The position numbers were made by a program, and so were the translations under genes. A stretch of DNA of 22,587 nucleotides. Origin: Larix sibirica (Eukaryota > Streptophyta > Pinopsida > Pinales > Pinaceae). The notes under the pieces are model-generated. The model had not been told where the DNA came from. It saw nothing but the letters and a program-made list of their open reading frames with translations, and ran no database searches. Numbering within the stretch: position 1 is the stretch's first letter; every line of letters starts with the position of its first letter. The DNA lies in assembly GCA_004151065.3 (NCBI GenBank), contig NWUY0300102498.1, positions 1 through 22,587 on the forward strand, written 5' to 3'. This document shows, piece after piece, positions 10,620 to 20,496 of this stretch.

Positions 10620-11430
10620 TTGTTTACCTTAGTGGGTTGCTAAAGCAAATGAAGCTATTGGATTGGATGTTGGAGATGCTAGTATTGGTCAGCAAACCGA
10701 TAGTAAAAAAAAACATGGAAGTGTTGCACTGATGGAACATGTTCTTGAAACCTATGATCCTAACAATTTTGATGATTCCCAAGGAGTGCCTAAATGGGAA
10801 AATGTTATGGCTACTAAAATTGATTCTTTGCAAACGAATCAAACTTGGGAACTGGTTCCTAGACCACAAAGAAAGAATGTTGTGAAGTGTTGATGGGTCT
10901 ACAAGACCAAGTTAACTTTCTATGATGTTGTTAAACATCATAAGGATCGAATGGTAGCCAAGTTCTTCTCTTAGGAAAAAGGCATTGACTATGCCGAAAC
11001 CTTTTCCCATGTTGCAAAAATGAACTCTATTCAACTGATTATGTCACTTGTTGCTAATTTTGGATGGAAAATTAACCAAATAGACATAAAATTTATTTTA
11101 TTCATGGATACGTGTCTAAAGAAATATATATGGAACAAACTCCTAGTTTTGTGACAGATTATGGTCTTGTTTGTTGACTGACAAAGTCTTTATATGGTTT
11201 GAAACAAGCACCAGGTGCTTGGTATGAGAAGATTGACCGCTTCTTTATCAATTTTGGCTTCAAGCATTGTGAATCTAATCATGGTATTTATGTATTGCAT
11301 GTTCATGGTGATACTTTGATTATGGCATTATATGTTGATGATTTAGTCATAACTGGAAACAATGTCAATCTAATTTTCGGTTTGAAGAAACAACTTGCAA
11401 ATACCCTTTAAATGATTGATATTGGTTTGT
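10620..11430 (+). pseudogene. copia reverse transcriptase relic
   Basis: The RVT_2-type domain is recognisable from MEHVLETYDPNNF and QTWELVPRPQ (about 10735-10865), through GIDYAETFSHVAKMNSI, to IYMEQTPSF and SLYGLKQAPGAWYEKIDRFF. The polymerase active-site box YVDDL is intact at 11331-11345, followed by VITGNN. Breaks include TGA at 10891-10893 just before WVYKTK, a frameshift near 11095 where the first catalytic block should be, and TGA in place of Arg before LTKSLYG (about 11175). After KKQLANTL the sequence jumps too soon to LVYLTH, pointing to an internal deletion. The enzyme would copy element RNA to DNA; this copy is dead. Confidence 0.93.
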
Positions 11431-11439
11431 TGCATTTGT

Positions 11440-12060
11440 TCGGTATCCTGGTTTACTTGACTCATTGTCAGCTTGATCTCTCCCTTGTTGTTAGTGTGGT
11501 TACTCTATTCATAAAGGATCCTCGAGAAATCCATTGAAAAGTTGCGAAGAGAATTGTTGGCTATATTAAAGGAACTTATCAATATGTCATTAAATATTGT
11601 CACAGTTTAGAACCACTCGTCAGGTTTATTGATTCCGACCAGACAGGTGAAATTGATGATCGAAATTCCACTTCTAGAGATGTGTTTCGACTTAGTTATG
11701 GACCCTTCTTCTGGTCATTTAAGAAACAGAAGGTAGTCTCTCTTTTGACTATAGAAGCAGAATATTGTGGAGTTGTCAATGCAAGTACAAATGCAGTTTG
11801 GATCCGTTAGCTTTTGGAAGAGCTTAGTTTTCCTATTTAGGCCTCGATTATTATCCATTGTGACAATTAGAGTACAATATAGGTTATTGATTATCATGTT
11901 TCTCACATACAAATGAAGCATGTTGAACTTCATGTTCACTAAATGAGACCATTGATATAGGACAATTTGTCTTACTTGTTTATTGCAAGATGGATAATCA
12001 AATTGTTGATATCTTTATGAATTCTCTACCAAAATATAAGTTTGTCAAACTTTCGGAAAT
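11440..12060 (+). pseudogene. copia RNase H relic
   Basis: Starting with LVYLTH and DPREIH, the connection region leads into RNase H. The first catalytic Asp is in FIDSDQTGEIDDRNSTS (about 11625-11675), the Glu is in IEAEYCG (11754-11770) and another Asp is in HCDN (11862-11864). The typical closing block MKHVELHVH follows near 11910-11940. Stops interrupt IRQLLEEL-like (about 11808), before ASIIIHCDN, and after HCDN, several of them TAG where Gln is usual. This domain would remove the RNA template during reverse transcription. Confidence 0.92.
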
Positions 12061-12142
12061 GCTTGGGCTTTAGGCAGTTGTAGTCATTGGGGGGGATGTT
12101 CAGAGAACGTAATTTCACCACCTAAATCTCCAGAGCATTGTG

Positions 12143-12153
12143 TTGATGGGGGG
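12143..12153 (+). promoter_or_regulatory. Polypurine tract of the copia element
   Basis: TTGATGGGGGG ends directly at the TGTTGGAACC start of the 3' LTR, the expected position of the plus-strand primer. A second G-run at about 12089-12096 (TGGGGGGGA before TGTTC) is a competing candidate but does not abut the alignable LTR. Confidence 0.8.
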
Positions 12154-12616
12154 TGTTGGAACCAATGGTTACGCAGGTTCATCACACCTATGGATGTTCT
12201 AGAGACAGTCAATCAATAGACAACAATCGACTACCAAATTAGTCGACTAGAGGCATGACTGAGTGGTCGATTGCATGATTGATAAGGCCATGGCCGGTTT
12301 GATTAAAGCAGTCGACTAATCTATGGGACATTGTGGATTTCTTGGAAATGGTTAGAACCAATGACCCCTATTCTTGGACCAGATCATCCTCAGTTCAAGG
12401 GAGTTTCTTAGATCTGGAGACTAAAAAATAATGACCCTAGTTTGTATTGATATCGATTTGCTAATATTGAATAATGCATTGTGATGTTCTAATCATAATG
12501 TGATGTGCTTAAGTGTTATAAATGGTGTCTTTAGACACCACCCATCTTCTTAGAATACTTTTCCCTTCTTCTATTTTCCTTTATGATCTATTGCTCAAAG
12601 GGGAGTTTCCCTGACA
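12154..12616 (+). repeat. 3' LTR of the copia element
   Basis: 463 bases running from TGTTGG to CTGACA, alignable throughout with 7611-8085. This copy keeps the canonical TG start and CA end, so it defines the element's boundaries better than its partner. It retains GTCGACTA and ATCGACTA words where the 5' copy has TGTTGATTA and AGTTGACT forms, a pattern consistent with CpG loss in the 5' LTR. Confidence 0.93.
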
Positions 12617-12713
12617 TCTTTTAAAAGTCAATACATCCTAAAGGGGGATTTTCCTTTATTTCCAAGTAAGTGAAGGTCTAGACAAAGAGCACAGAATTAC
12701 GACAAGGTAAACT

Positions 12714-13750
12714 ATGAAGATATGCCAAGACAAGTTCGTTGAAATATTGATATTGGGTCACAGAGAAGAGAGAATCTTTGAAGACGAAGAGAAATATGAA
12801 TATCATGATGATCAAATCAACCAACACCCTCATAGAGCATGCCATCTAGGAACTAGGAAGATGAAGAGATGGATAGTGCGAATAAGTTTTGCATCCTACC
12901 TCAAAAGAATAAACACTCAGAAGGCTAGTTGTCATCGATGATGGCCAATAAAAAGTAAATAAAAAGTGTAGATGTTTGATAATGCCTAATGCTATGACGT
13001 CATATAAATGCTTAATGGCTTGATGCACGACAAAGAAAACATAGTGAAATGGAACTTCCATAATTTAGCCATAGCTTCTTACTCAAACCTCCATTTTGAA
13101 CATTCTTTATACCTCCGGAAATGTATCAACGAGATATATGAACTTTTTGTTATAAGTTTTTCATATTACCTATCAAATAGTCTAGAAATGTCAAGAAAAA
13201 ATAAGGACTACATCATCAATGGTCCGGAAGATCATTTTGACTAATTTAAGTCTTTATGTTGCAAATTCTATGAAAGAAGTATGGTTTAGGATTACATGAT
13301 AATGTCGAGAATAAATTTACATACATATATAAATTAAGGGATCACCTTACCCTTATTTATTAATGTGAAATTTATATTTAATATATTTCATGAAAAACCC
13401 AAAGGGGGAATTCGAAACAACTGAAAAAGACAAAAGAAAAACCCAAGGGTCATATTAATTTTCTATTTTAAGAAGTCCAAAGTTCACCAAATGGGTGCAT
13501 CAAATATATTTCATGTAATTTATTAGTTATAAGAATCCCAAAAGCCACTAGGGAATACAGAAGGCCAGGTTTCATCGCCTTGGGGTCTATAAATTGTTAA
13601 TAACTCTATGAGGGAGGGCTTTTGGATATCAAAATTTTCATGTACTATTGTTGCTGTGAATGAGGAGAAGCCATGGAATAGATATTTAGACACAACGATA
13701 TTTATGTTATGTGGATGAATGTCTTGAACTATTTCATGTTCTCTCACATG
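12714..13750 (+). pseudogene. Possible plus-strand coding relic, family unknown
   Basis: Three stop-poor blocks share one frame (codon starts divisible by 3): 12714-12941, 13008-13244 and about 13593-13700. The first has a charged FEDEEKYEYHDDQINQ segment that recalls the linker before a gypsy gag, and the last reads MREGFWISKFS then NEEKPWNRYLD. Stops between the blocks are frequent, and I see no catalytic motif or splice sites. Frame coherence over 1 kb is suggestive but not proof. It starts about 100 bases after the copia 3' LTR and is not part of that element. Confidence 0.25.
12994..13009. promoter_or_regulatory. ATGACGTCAT palindrome next to a TATA-like word
   Basis: A perfect 10-base palindrome ATGACGTCAT (12994-13003), the core bound by many bZIP factors, directly adjoins ATATAAAT (13002-13009). 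No supported gene starts downstream, so the arrangement may be chance. Confidence 0.2.
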
Positions 13751-14115
13751 TAGAATGGAGTAAGATTGTTTATATTTCTAAATGGATTCTTCCTACAACT
13801 TTTTGTTTCTTATGTCATATGTTATTTTTGTTCCATGTTTTCTCTCTACAAGTAGTGAAGCCAAAATGATGTGAATATAGAGACTATTCTCATATTTATG
13901 CTTTCATTCTATCAATTTTTTATCTACTTCTTAAAAAAACTATCCGAATTCTAAATATGGATGTTTAATTGTTATTTCATTGGTCATCCCCCTTAAATCC
14001 CACTCCTAGCTAGATAGGTTAGTGTAGTTAGAAATTGCATTTAGAATAGCTCATTCTATATCTCATTTTTGAATTAAAAAATACAAATGGTGGATCGTGC
14101 TACAATCAATGAAAC

Positions 14116-15420
14116 CCAAATAAGTAATGGTTGTTGGGCCAAAGCCTGGACGGGTTCCCTATTTCAAATGGTTTGGGTTCTAATTGGGACTTATTAGGTG
14201 GGAGAACCCCTATTGTTGGACCTCGACCATTTCGACTTATCAACACGTTCGTAGGAATATTTGAGGTAAACAAGGGTGAACTATGCAATGGTGTTGGAGG
14301 GTGATATAGTGGAAACATTAGGACCTCCTTTCCTGGTAGATCTGAAACTAGACAAATCTTGTTTCCAGGTATTCTTGCATTTTTCAAACAATGATATACC
14401 AATTATATTCGTGGCATATTTCATGCATGGCCTGAACATGCATTAGAAGTAGTTTATATGAGTAATAGTACAATCTAATATCCCCAATGTTGAATGATAA
14501 ATAGTAATGGGTAGGGGAAACTACACCACATTAAGCAAGATCTATCCCCCTCATAGACTAGATGTTAATGTCCGCATGCTTAAAACGATATGATGGCTAT
14601 GGATTTTGTAGTAGATTAGCTTATGGTTTCGAATTAGGTGAATATGGTTTGGCCTTGTAATGCAATGAATTTTCATGCTCCACAATGTCACACTCTCTAA
14701 TTGATGAATATTGAGTTCAACATGGACTTGGAGTATCTAGATCCCACGAGGATTTATCATGGAGCATAAGCATTTAAACACTGCAACAAATTTTTCATGG
14801 CAACAATGCTATCTTCTCTACAAGTTCATCAAAGGAAAATTTTTGAGCTCCCAATGGATCTTGATAGAGACTTCACTAGGAAATCCCCTCAAGTCCCCTT
14901 ACACCTTCCAAAAAATATTGAGCGGGCCCTTCATTCAACCAGATTATACCAGGAGAATGCTTTAATGGAGGTTTGAGCAGAAATTGAGTGGTCAGAACAA
15001 AAGGTAATGGATAAAGGGTCAATAACCCAAAATGAAGTTGAGATGGAACAAATAAAAAAATGGAATGCACACCCAGGTAACACCATGTCTCATATGGCAC
15101 TATTTAATTGGTCTTTGGATCTTTATTGAACTTTTAAGGCAATATTGTGGAAAATTGTGATGGAGAGGGATCATTCAAGCACCCAAATTGTGAATATGCT
15201 ATAGGAAATTAAGGAAGGATGGCCCTTATAAAACACATTAGACTTGAAAACAAGTTCATTGATGTCAAATTGAATAGCCTCATGCGTCATGTTGGATTGG
15301 AATGAATGTTGAAGCTTTGAAACTGGGAAATATGCCCAACTCTCCTCAAATTTTGGATTCTTATGAAGATGCGCCAATGGACCCTCCAACTCTGGGTTGA
15401 CCTCTTCCCATGTTTCCATG
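14116..15420 (+). pseudogene. Decayed coding relic of an unrecognised protein
   Basis: A single plus-strand frame (codon starts one more than a multiple of 3) gives long protein-like stretches. An N-terminal block reads GGRTPIVGPRPFRLINTF then GIFEVNKGELCNGVGG (14116-14298). After a stop-dense gap (about 14476-14640) there is MNFHAPQCHTL, NMDLEYLDPTRIYHG and a stop-free 68-codon run (14770-14973) with FELPMDLDRDFTRKSPQVP and ENALMEV. The frame goes on with EIEWSEQK and KKWNAHPGNTMSHMALFNW to a stop at 15127, and ILWKIVMERDHSS beyond. A one-frame shift near 15275 picks up MNVEALKLGNMPNSPQ and YEDAPMDPPTLG (15302-15393). Composition is charged and protein-like, unlike neighbouring chance frames. 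I do not recognise the family. On the minus strand, 14106-14402 is a fully open 98-codon frame rich in Pro and Asn, so the coding strand of the first 300 bases is not settled. Retrotransposon origin is likely but unproven. Confidence 0.35.
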
Positions 15421-16614
15421 TTCTTGTTTATATGGTTACTCTAGTTTTTTCTAACAACACTGATACATTTGTTATATCTCTTCCCGCAAAATTTGAACTC
15501 TAATCTGGTTAAATGTTTCTAGTAGTTTTGTGTTAAAGGAGGTGGAGGCGTCCAGTTTCCCATATGGCATCACTCCACCATACAAACATAGTTTTTTTTC
15601 AATATTAGTTTTTTACAATAGATAAACGTCTATATACTCTTTCTACTAAGTTTTGGTATGGTTTCCTTCCTAGGTAGACCAAGCTAAATCCATGATGTAT
15701 TTTATGTTCTATAGTAATTAAAGGTAGTTATATATTGCTTACAAAAAAATACGATCTAATCAGTTGCCAACATACAACAAAGAAACACATGAAATCAGTG
15801 ATGTCCTAATAATGATAGAAGCAATCCAAGTATCCCCATAATAATTTGGTCATTCAAGGCTGAAAATATCCATTAATGGAAAACCAAAGTAATCAAAAAG
15901 TGTATCTTCCTTTTTTTTCCTAGTGAATATTTATGCATCCTTTTTAACTATTGAAATTCTACTCATTTTTCCTCTCATATAGATTTACTTGCCAATGGGT
16001 TAATGGATGGAGTGGTTCTTACTGCACCACATGTTGGAATGGTTGGAGTAGTTCACCAATAAATATGCCTTATTATCCCTAGGTTTGTTCATGCATTTTT
16101 AAACTATCATGATTTGAATTCAACAAAATAGAGACTTTCTATAATGAATGCACGGGTTCTTACCCCTTGTCTTACTACCTCTATTCCTTTTTATTCAAAA
16201 ATGATTTATATATGACCTAAGTTAATATGCAAACCACCATGTCTGGGATCTTCCAGAGAATGTTTCCAATGATCATCTCAGTGATCTCAATACCATGTGC
16301 CATCTAAAACTAGAAGTACTAGTGTGCCCTTGACACCTCCCTAACAACGGTTCCAAAATGATGGGATAATTAATTACCTCAGTAATTAAAGAGTTAATGC
16401 ATTAAATTGTCAATCTGAGTTTCAAATGATTGCAAGATTAAATACACTTCCTAACTTGCACTATTTGATCTAATATTCTTTAAGAAAATAAAACTGCATC
16501 ATTAATCTATAAATTTGAAATGTCATTGTGGAAAGAAAACCTACCACACTTCATAAATAAAAAAATTGACTCAATTACTCTTGGCAATGATCACGAACAT
16601 CGATCATGCTATTA
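15421..16614. other. No recognised gene
   Basis: AT-rich sequence without a supported reading frame. If the minus-strand LTR and primer-site call to the right is correct, this interval would be the leader and start of that element's interior. A gag is not visible in any minus-strand frame I translated. Confidence 0.4.
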
Positions 16615-16633
16615 GGTCCCGGTTGTGGCACCA
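16615..16633 (-). promoter_or_regulatory. Possible gypsy-type primer-binding site
   Basis: Minus-strand TGGTGCCACAACCGGGACC starts with TGG, as every tRNA-primed site does, and keeps the CCGGGA typical of primer sites matching the T-arm of a plant tRNA. It resembles Glu, Asp and Gly tRNA 3' ends only imperfectly. Five bases separate it from a CA dinucleotide (16639-16640) that would end an LTR. The tRNA identity is not resolved. Confidence 0.4.
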
Positions 16634-16638
16634 AGTTA

Positions 16639-17100
16639 TGTCTTTACATGATTGAGGCACTTCCTTTTTTTCCATGAGTCATTGCTCCAATTAGTAGCAA
16701 GCCTTGATAAAAGAAAACTAATGTATGAACTGAAAATAATGATTACGAAAGGGATACATACTAAAGTTGCATCAATGTAAATACTAATCATGAAATCAAA
16801 GTACAAAAATAAATAAAGACATATAAAATGAAACAAAAGACCACCATGTTCTCACGGAGTGAGCACTGTCTCCCAAGAATCAAGGCAACAAATTAAACTA
16901 CAACATCATAAAATTAAATCAAATCATACTACATAGAAAACTACAAAATTACAATCTATGTGAAAGAAAATCTCAAGAAGGTTTATTCTCTTCCATTATA
17001 ATATGGACATATGCTCTAAGATTCCTCCCCTTAGAATAGATAATGAACTCTCTTTTATAGATGAACTTGATTTGAAATCGAAATGAAAAATATTAAATGA
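16639..17100 (-). mobile_element. Possible LTR end (R-U5) of a minus-strand gypsy-type element
   Basis: Reading the minus strand from about 17100, a CTATAAAAGA box (17051-17060) is followed by roughly 400 bases ending in GTAAAGACA at 16639. The primer-like site lies 5 bases on. That TATA-to-terminus distance suits an LTR's R and U5. I cannot find the TG start on the right side, nor a partner LTR in the window, so the right limit is arbitrary. The 66-codon minus-strand frame inside it (16636-16836) is probably chance. Confidence 0.35.
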
Positions 17101-17629
17101 AGATCCACAAATTCCTTATGTGGTTACAACAATTTGCTAATAATCAACAACTAAACATCAACTCATAAATATCTCCAATATCTTTGCTAACAACTAGAAA
17201 ATAATATTACCAAGAGCTATAAGATTCCTTCTATATCCAAGATAGCCGATTAATGATCCCAAATCCATGGCATACCTTTGATGGTTGAAGAGGAATTCAA
17301 ATTTGACCATATGGATTTGGATCAAGAGCAAAAACTACATTGTTACAAATTTTGCGTGTTTTTGTAACAACCAACAAACTAACCTAGTCTTCAAAGATAA
17401 ATGAAAATATGTTTTTTTTCTAATGTGTAATCATAAATTCATGTAAGATACTAAAAAAATAAATCCCATGGAAAACACCTTAATCCTAAATCCCACATAT
17501 AAACACTAAAATGGACTAATAGAGGGTTACAAGTAAGCGAGAAGGGATTAAACATAAGAGAAAAAGGATGTCAAAATATGCTACTTTTGTGGCTCGCTAC
17601 TCTAATCATTTTCCTACTACTACCTTTCA
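17101..17629. other. No recognised feature between the possible LTR and the ORF1 relic
   Basis: AT-rich with many stops in all frames. It may hold the upstream part (U3) of the presumed minus-strand LTR, or the decayed region after the LINE-like ORF1 zinc knuckle, but neither can be shown. Confidence 0.4.
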
Positions 17630-18665
17630 AGGGAAATTGTATTGAAGATGAACTATCTCCTTGCAATAACAACAATGATAAATTCCAAAGTCATGTCCCC
17701 ATATCTAAGACCGAAATATTCTAGAAGTCCCTCATTAAAATCCATTTCCACACAAATATTGGTAACCAATAATTTATCCATTTATGAATTCTTGTCATTA
17801 ATTTTATGTGCCTTCCAATTGTGTCCCGAAATTGTTTTAGAATCCGCAAGGTCTAGAATTCCAATGGGAGATTTGGGAATTTTTTCCATATAGGGATCTT
17901 AGTGATTATTTTCTTCACTAGATCAAATCTTGGCACCCAATCATGGGTGTTTAAACATACTACATGTTGGAAGTGAGGATCATATTATACCTTCATTTTG
18001 TCCCTATCTCTTTGGATCACGAACATGATGATGAAACCTCTAAAGCCAAAATGTAGCTTTGGGGCATATCAAATTAGCTTTTCCCATTTTGCTTCCACCC
18101 ATCCTTTGAGGGATTCTTTTTACTTATCAAACCCACCACTAAATTTCCTAATAGATGATTGCTCGAAATATTGTAGAATGGTGTTCATCACCTCCAATTG
18201 AATCACCTCTAGATGCATTGTGACAAGCCATTTTTTAACACATTTATATTTATTCTACTTTGAGTTTGGGATATTTGGGCCGTTTTCACCACCAATACTT
18301 AGAGCTAATCATAATGGATTGGTATAGAAAGAGATTCCCATGTATAAATAGCTTGAACTAGGTCCACAGGTAAGCAATCTAAGAGGGATTTTTGTAGATG
18401 ATGAAATACCTTGGTGTTATGAGTAGTTTGAAAACCTCTTGTGTGTCCCACTGTTGATTGAGATTGTTATCAAGTACCTGATCAAGTGATGATGATATTT
18501 CAAATGGGGGATATTTCCCTAACATTCATTTCCATAATTGGGAAACATAGGTTGTGAAGGATCTGCACTGAGGGGGATACCAACGGTTAGGGAATGTGTA
18601 CAGTGAGGTGATAGGGTAGGTAGGATCAAGGAAAGCCTAAATGCCTCTAATGCAGATTTTTCCAT
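17630..18665 (-). pseudogene. LINE-like ORF1 relic: DUF4283 domain plus CCHC zinc knuckle
   Basis: On the minus strand one frame runs from ATG 18665 to about 17760 without a shift, though with some ten stops. A Ser/Pro/Asn-rich N-terminus leads into the DUF4283 fold: FSGGFDK, then ESLKGWVEAKWEKL, FGFRGFIIMFVIQRDRDKM, HDWVPRFD (about 17922-17945) and KKFPNLPLEF (to 17856). The next residue is a TAG at 17853-17855 where the family has Trp. A shift near 17755 continues with NICVEMDFNEGLLEYFGLRYGD, matching the A-R-I-C-V-E-x-D block of the family. A second shift reveals CCYCKEIVHLQYNF (about 17632-17674), with the spacing C-x2-C-x4-H-x4-C and Phe in place of the last Cys. DUF4283 plus such a knuckle is the nucleic-acid-binding ORF1 of plant L1-like elements and of many domesticated or orphan conifer copies. 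No endonuclease or reverse transcriptase ORF2 is seen downstream (lower coordinates). The plus-strand frames at 17642-17893 and 17998-18201 are shadows. Confidence 0.8.
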
Positions 18666-19634
18666 GGGTCTAAGATGACAGTAATGATAGCAAGGTATCC
18701 TATCATGATGCGAACTTGTACTTGCCTCAATATGGTAGTTGCCTCAAAATAATTCCACTCACATGTTCCATCCTTCAACCCTTAGATTTTTATTTATTCA
18801 ACTCTTACATATTAACCTTCCCAACTTACTAAGGCTAATTGAATACAATAAAAAATAATTCAATAAATCAATCTTAATTCAATTTAATGTTTTACTTAGC
18901 ATTTTAATCACTGGTTACATACATAATCTTAAAATAATATAGTTAATCAATAAATAACTAAATAAATCAATTTACATACATGTTAATAAACTTGACGGCC
19001 TATTTGATTAGCTCGTGCCATTAAGACTAGCAAAACATGGACATGAAATAATAATAACTGCATTAGATTACTTATGCATTTAATGTTAATGGGAGATTAA
19101 CATTAATTTCACCACAATATTAATTAAACTTTTGATTTAAAATCAATGTGATTATAAGCCTTTGATTTTTCAATGCTTTAGAAGCCCATGCATAACATGC
19201 TGCACATAAACACCAAGTAGTCTGAATCACAAAGCAACAAATTATTTTGTTAATATAAAGAAAAAAAATGAATATAATCAATTAAACAAGTTAGATGAAG
19301 CATCTAAATAACATCAAAACAAAATTATAAAGAAGAGGAAACTCCATCAATCTTAATCTAGGAGTCATGCATTATTAGTCATGCATATTTGAACTTGACC
19401 TTAATCATAGCCTTGGTAAGATATGTTATAGAGAATACCTTCATAATGTATGCTTTTTCAGATTTTCACAAACAACAACATATTCATAATCTTGAATAAC
19501 ATCAACAAATTCATCAAGATGTATACTATTACTTAAATTATCACCTTCGAGATGAGATTCTTAGAGCCTTGGAAGGAGCCATATGGACCAACTCAATCAT
19601 TGACTCATTCCATAATTCCCAAAATAGTGTTATT
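18666..19634. other. No recognised gene; AT-rich
   Basis: Upstream side of the ORF1 relic. Its first part could be the element's 5' untranslated region. The rest (about 18780-19500) is very AT-rich with no coherent frame, tRNA or transposon end that I can see. Confidence 0.45.
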
Positions 19635-19673
19635 AGTCCCTGCCCTCAGGTTGGCAGGGACTCTGGTAACCAG
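19635..19673. repeat. Perfect 10-bp hairpin followed by a second short palindrome
   Basis: AGTCCCTGCC (19635-19644) and GGCAGGGACT (19653-19662) are exact inverse complements around an 8-base loop. CTGGTAACCAG (19663-19673) follows at once and is itself a 5-bp stem around one base. The stems are GC-rich in an AT-rich setting. No family is recognised. Confidence 0.85.
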
Positions 19674-20314
19674 TTTATCGTTTTTTCTATAAAACTATAT
19701 GAATTTCAAGGCAATTCTACATAAGCTATACAAAATTATACTTTCTATTCACCAATCATATATATTACACCGTCATATTCTCAAATCAAAAACTTTGAGC
19801 TCTTATTTGGCCTCATATCGAGGCAAGGGGGAAACCTTCCGTTTCAAACTTTGGCCTATGTTCCTTTCAAACTAGAAATAATTTACTATGTTTCTTTCCT
19901 TAAAAATAATACTACCACTATTGCTAGCATTAGTTCTAAACATTAAATGTTTAATATTATTAACCCTCACTATGAAAGTGAACTTGAATCAATTTCCCAT
20001 CTCCCTAATCTTCCACCAACTACAATAACAAAACCCTAAGATGGAGACTACACTCACTGGACTCACTTGTTTCAACTTGAGCTTTTCATCTAATAGTGAG
20101 ATGACCTTTTAAATATCCACTATAACCATTTTTTTCACATGTAGAATAGCTAGTACACACTCCAGGCAAAGGCGTCATAAGAACAAAAAGCAAGAGTTCG
20201 ATCCAAAATGAAACCAACCACAACCTACCACCCCACCTATTAACAAAACCAAATCCACTATAACCATATTACCAATACATAGTGCAACATCTTTGAGACA
20301 TATGAATTTCATAC

Positions 20315-20496
20315 TAATAAAAAATAATAAATACCATATAGTAAGCAATAACTCCAACCTTAAACCCCAATTCTTAATAAAAAATAATAAATACCATATA
20401 GTAAGCAATAACTCCAACCTTAAACCCCAATTCTTAATAAAAAATAAAAAATACCATATAGTAAGCAATAACTCCAACCATAAACCCCAAATCTTA
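20315..20496. repeat. 60-bp tandem repeat, three copies
   Basis: Units of exactly 60 bp (TAATAAAAAATAATAAATAC...CCCCAATTCT) follow each other without spacers. The third copy differs from the second at only two seen positions (20448 and 20480, both T to A). Because 60 is a multiple of 3 and the unit lacks stops in one frame on each strand, it produces repetitive open frames both ways: plus 20293-20502 with a 20-residue period, and minus 20175-20534 (119 codons), whose hydrophobic period would look like repeated membrane segments. There is no evidence of expression. These frames are best treated as by-products of the repeat. Confidence 0.95.

Larger units (their letters stand above)
7611..12616 (+). 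mobile_element. Old, nearly full-length Ty1/copia LTR retrotransposon
   Basis: The element has two related direct repeats of about 465-475 bp at its ends, a primer-binding site right after the first, a polypurine tract right before the second, and between them gag, protease, integrase, reverse transcriptase and RNase H in the copia order. Every domain carries stops and frameshifts, so it cannot encode its own proteins. By hand alignment the LTRs differ at roughly a fifth of positions, more in the first 200 bases and less in the rest, which means an ancient insertion. The 5-base flanks (GTTTT left, TCTTT right) do not form a clean target-site duplication, consistent with age or a slightly misplaced left boundary. 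No other element seems to be inserted into it. Confidence 0.95.

Noticed and set aside
7606-12621. Target-site duplication of the copia element
   Set aside because: The flanking pentamers GTTTT and TCTTT do not match, and the left LTR end is uncertain, so no duplication is claimed.
15171-15419. 82-codon minus-strand frame
   Set aside because: It overlaps the plus-strand relic reading MNVEALKLGNMPNSPQ and YEDAPMDPPTLG. The minus reading has no motif, though the choice of strand is not certain.
19653-19673. Helitron 3' end (hairpin followed by CTRR)
   Set aside because: CTGG directly touches the stem with no spacer, no TC start was found upstream, and no helicase sequence is present.
20175-20240. 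tRNA B box in AGTTCGATCC near 20192
   Set aside because: No A box at the right distance and no cloverleaf.
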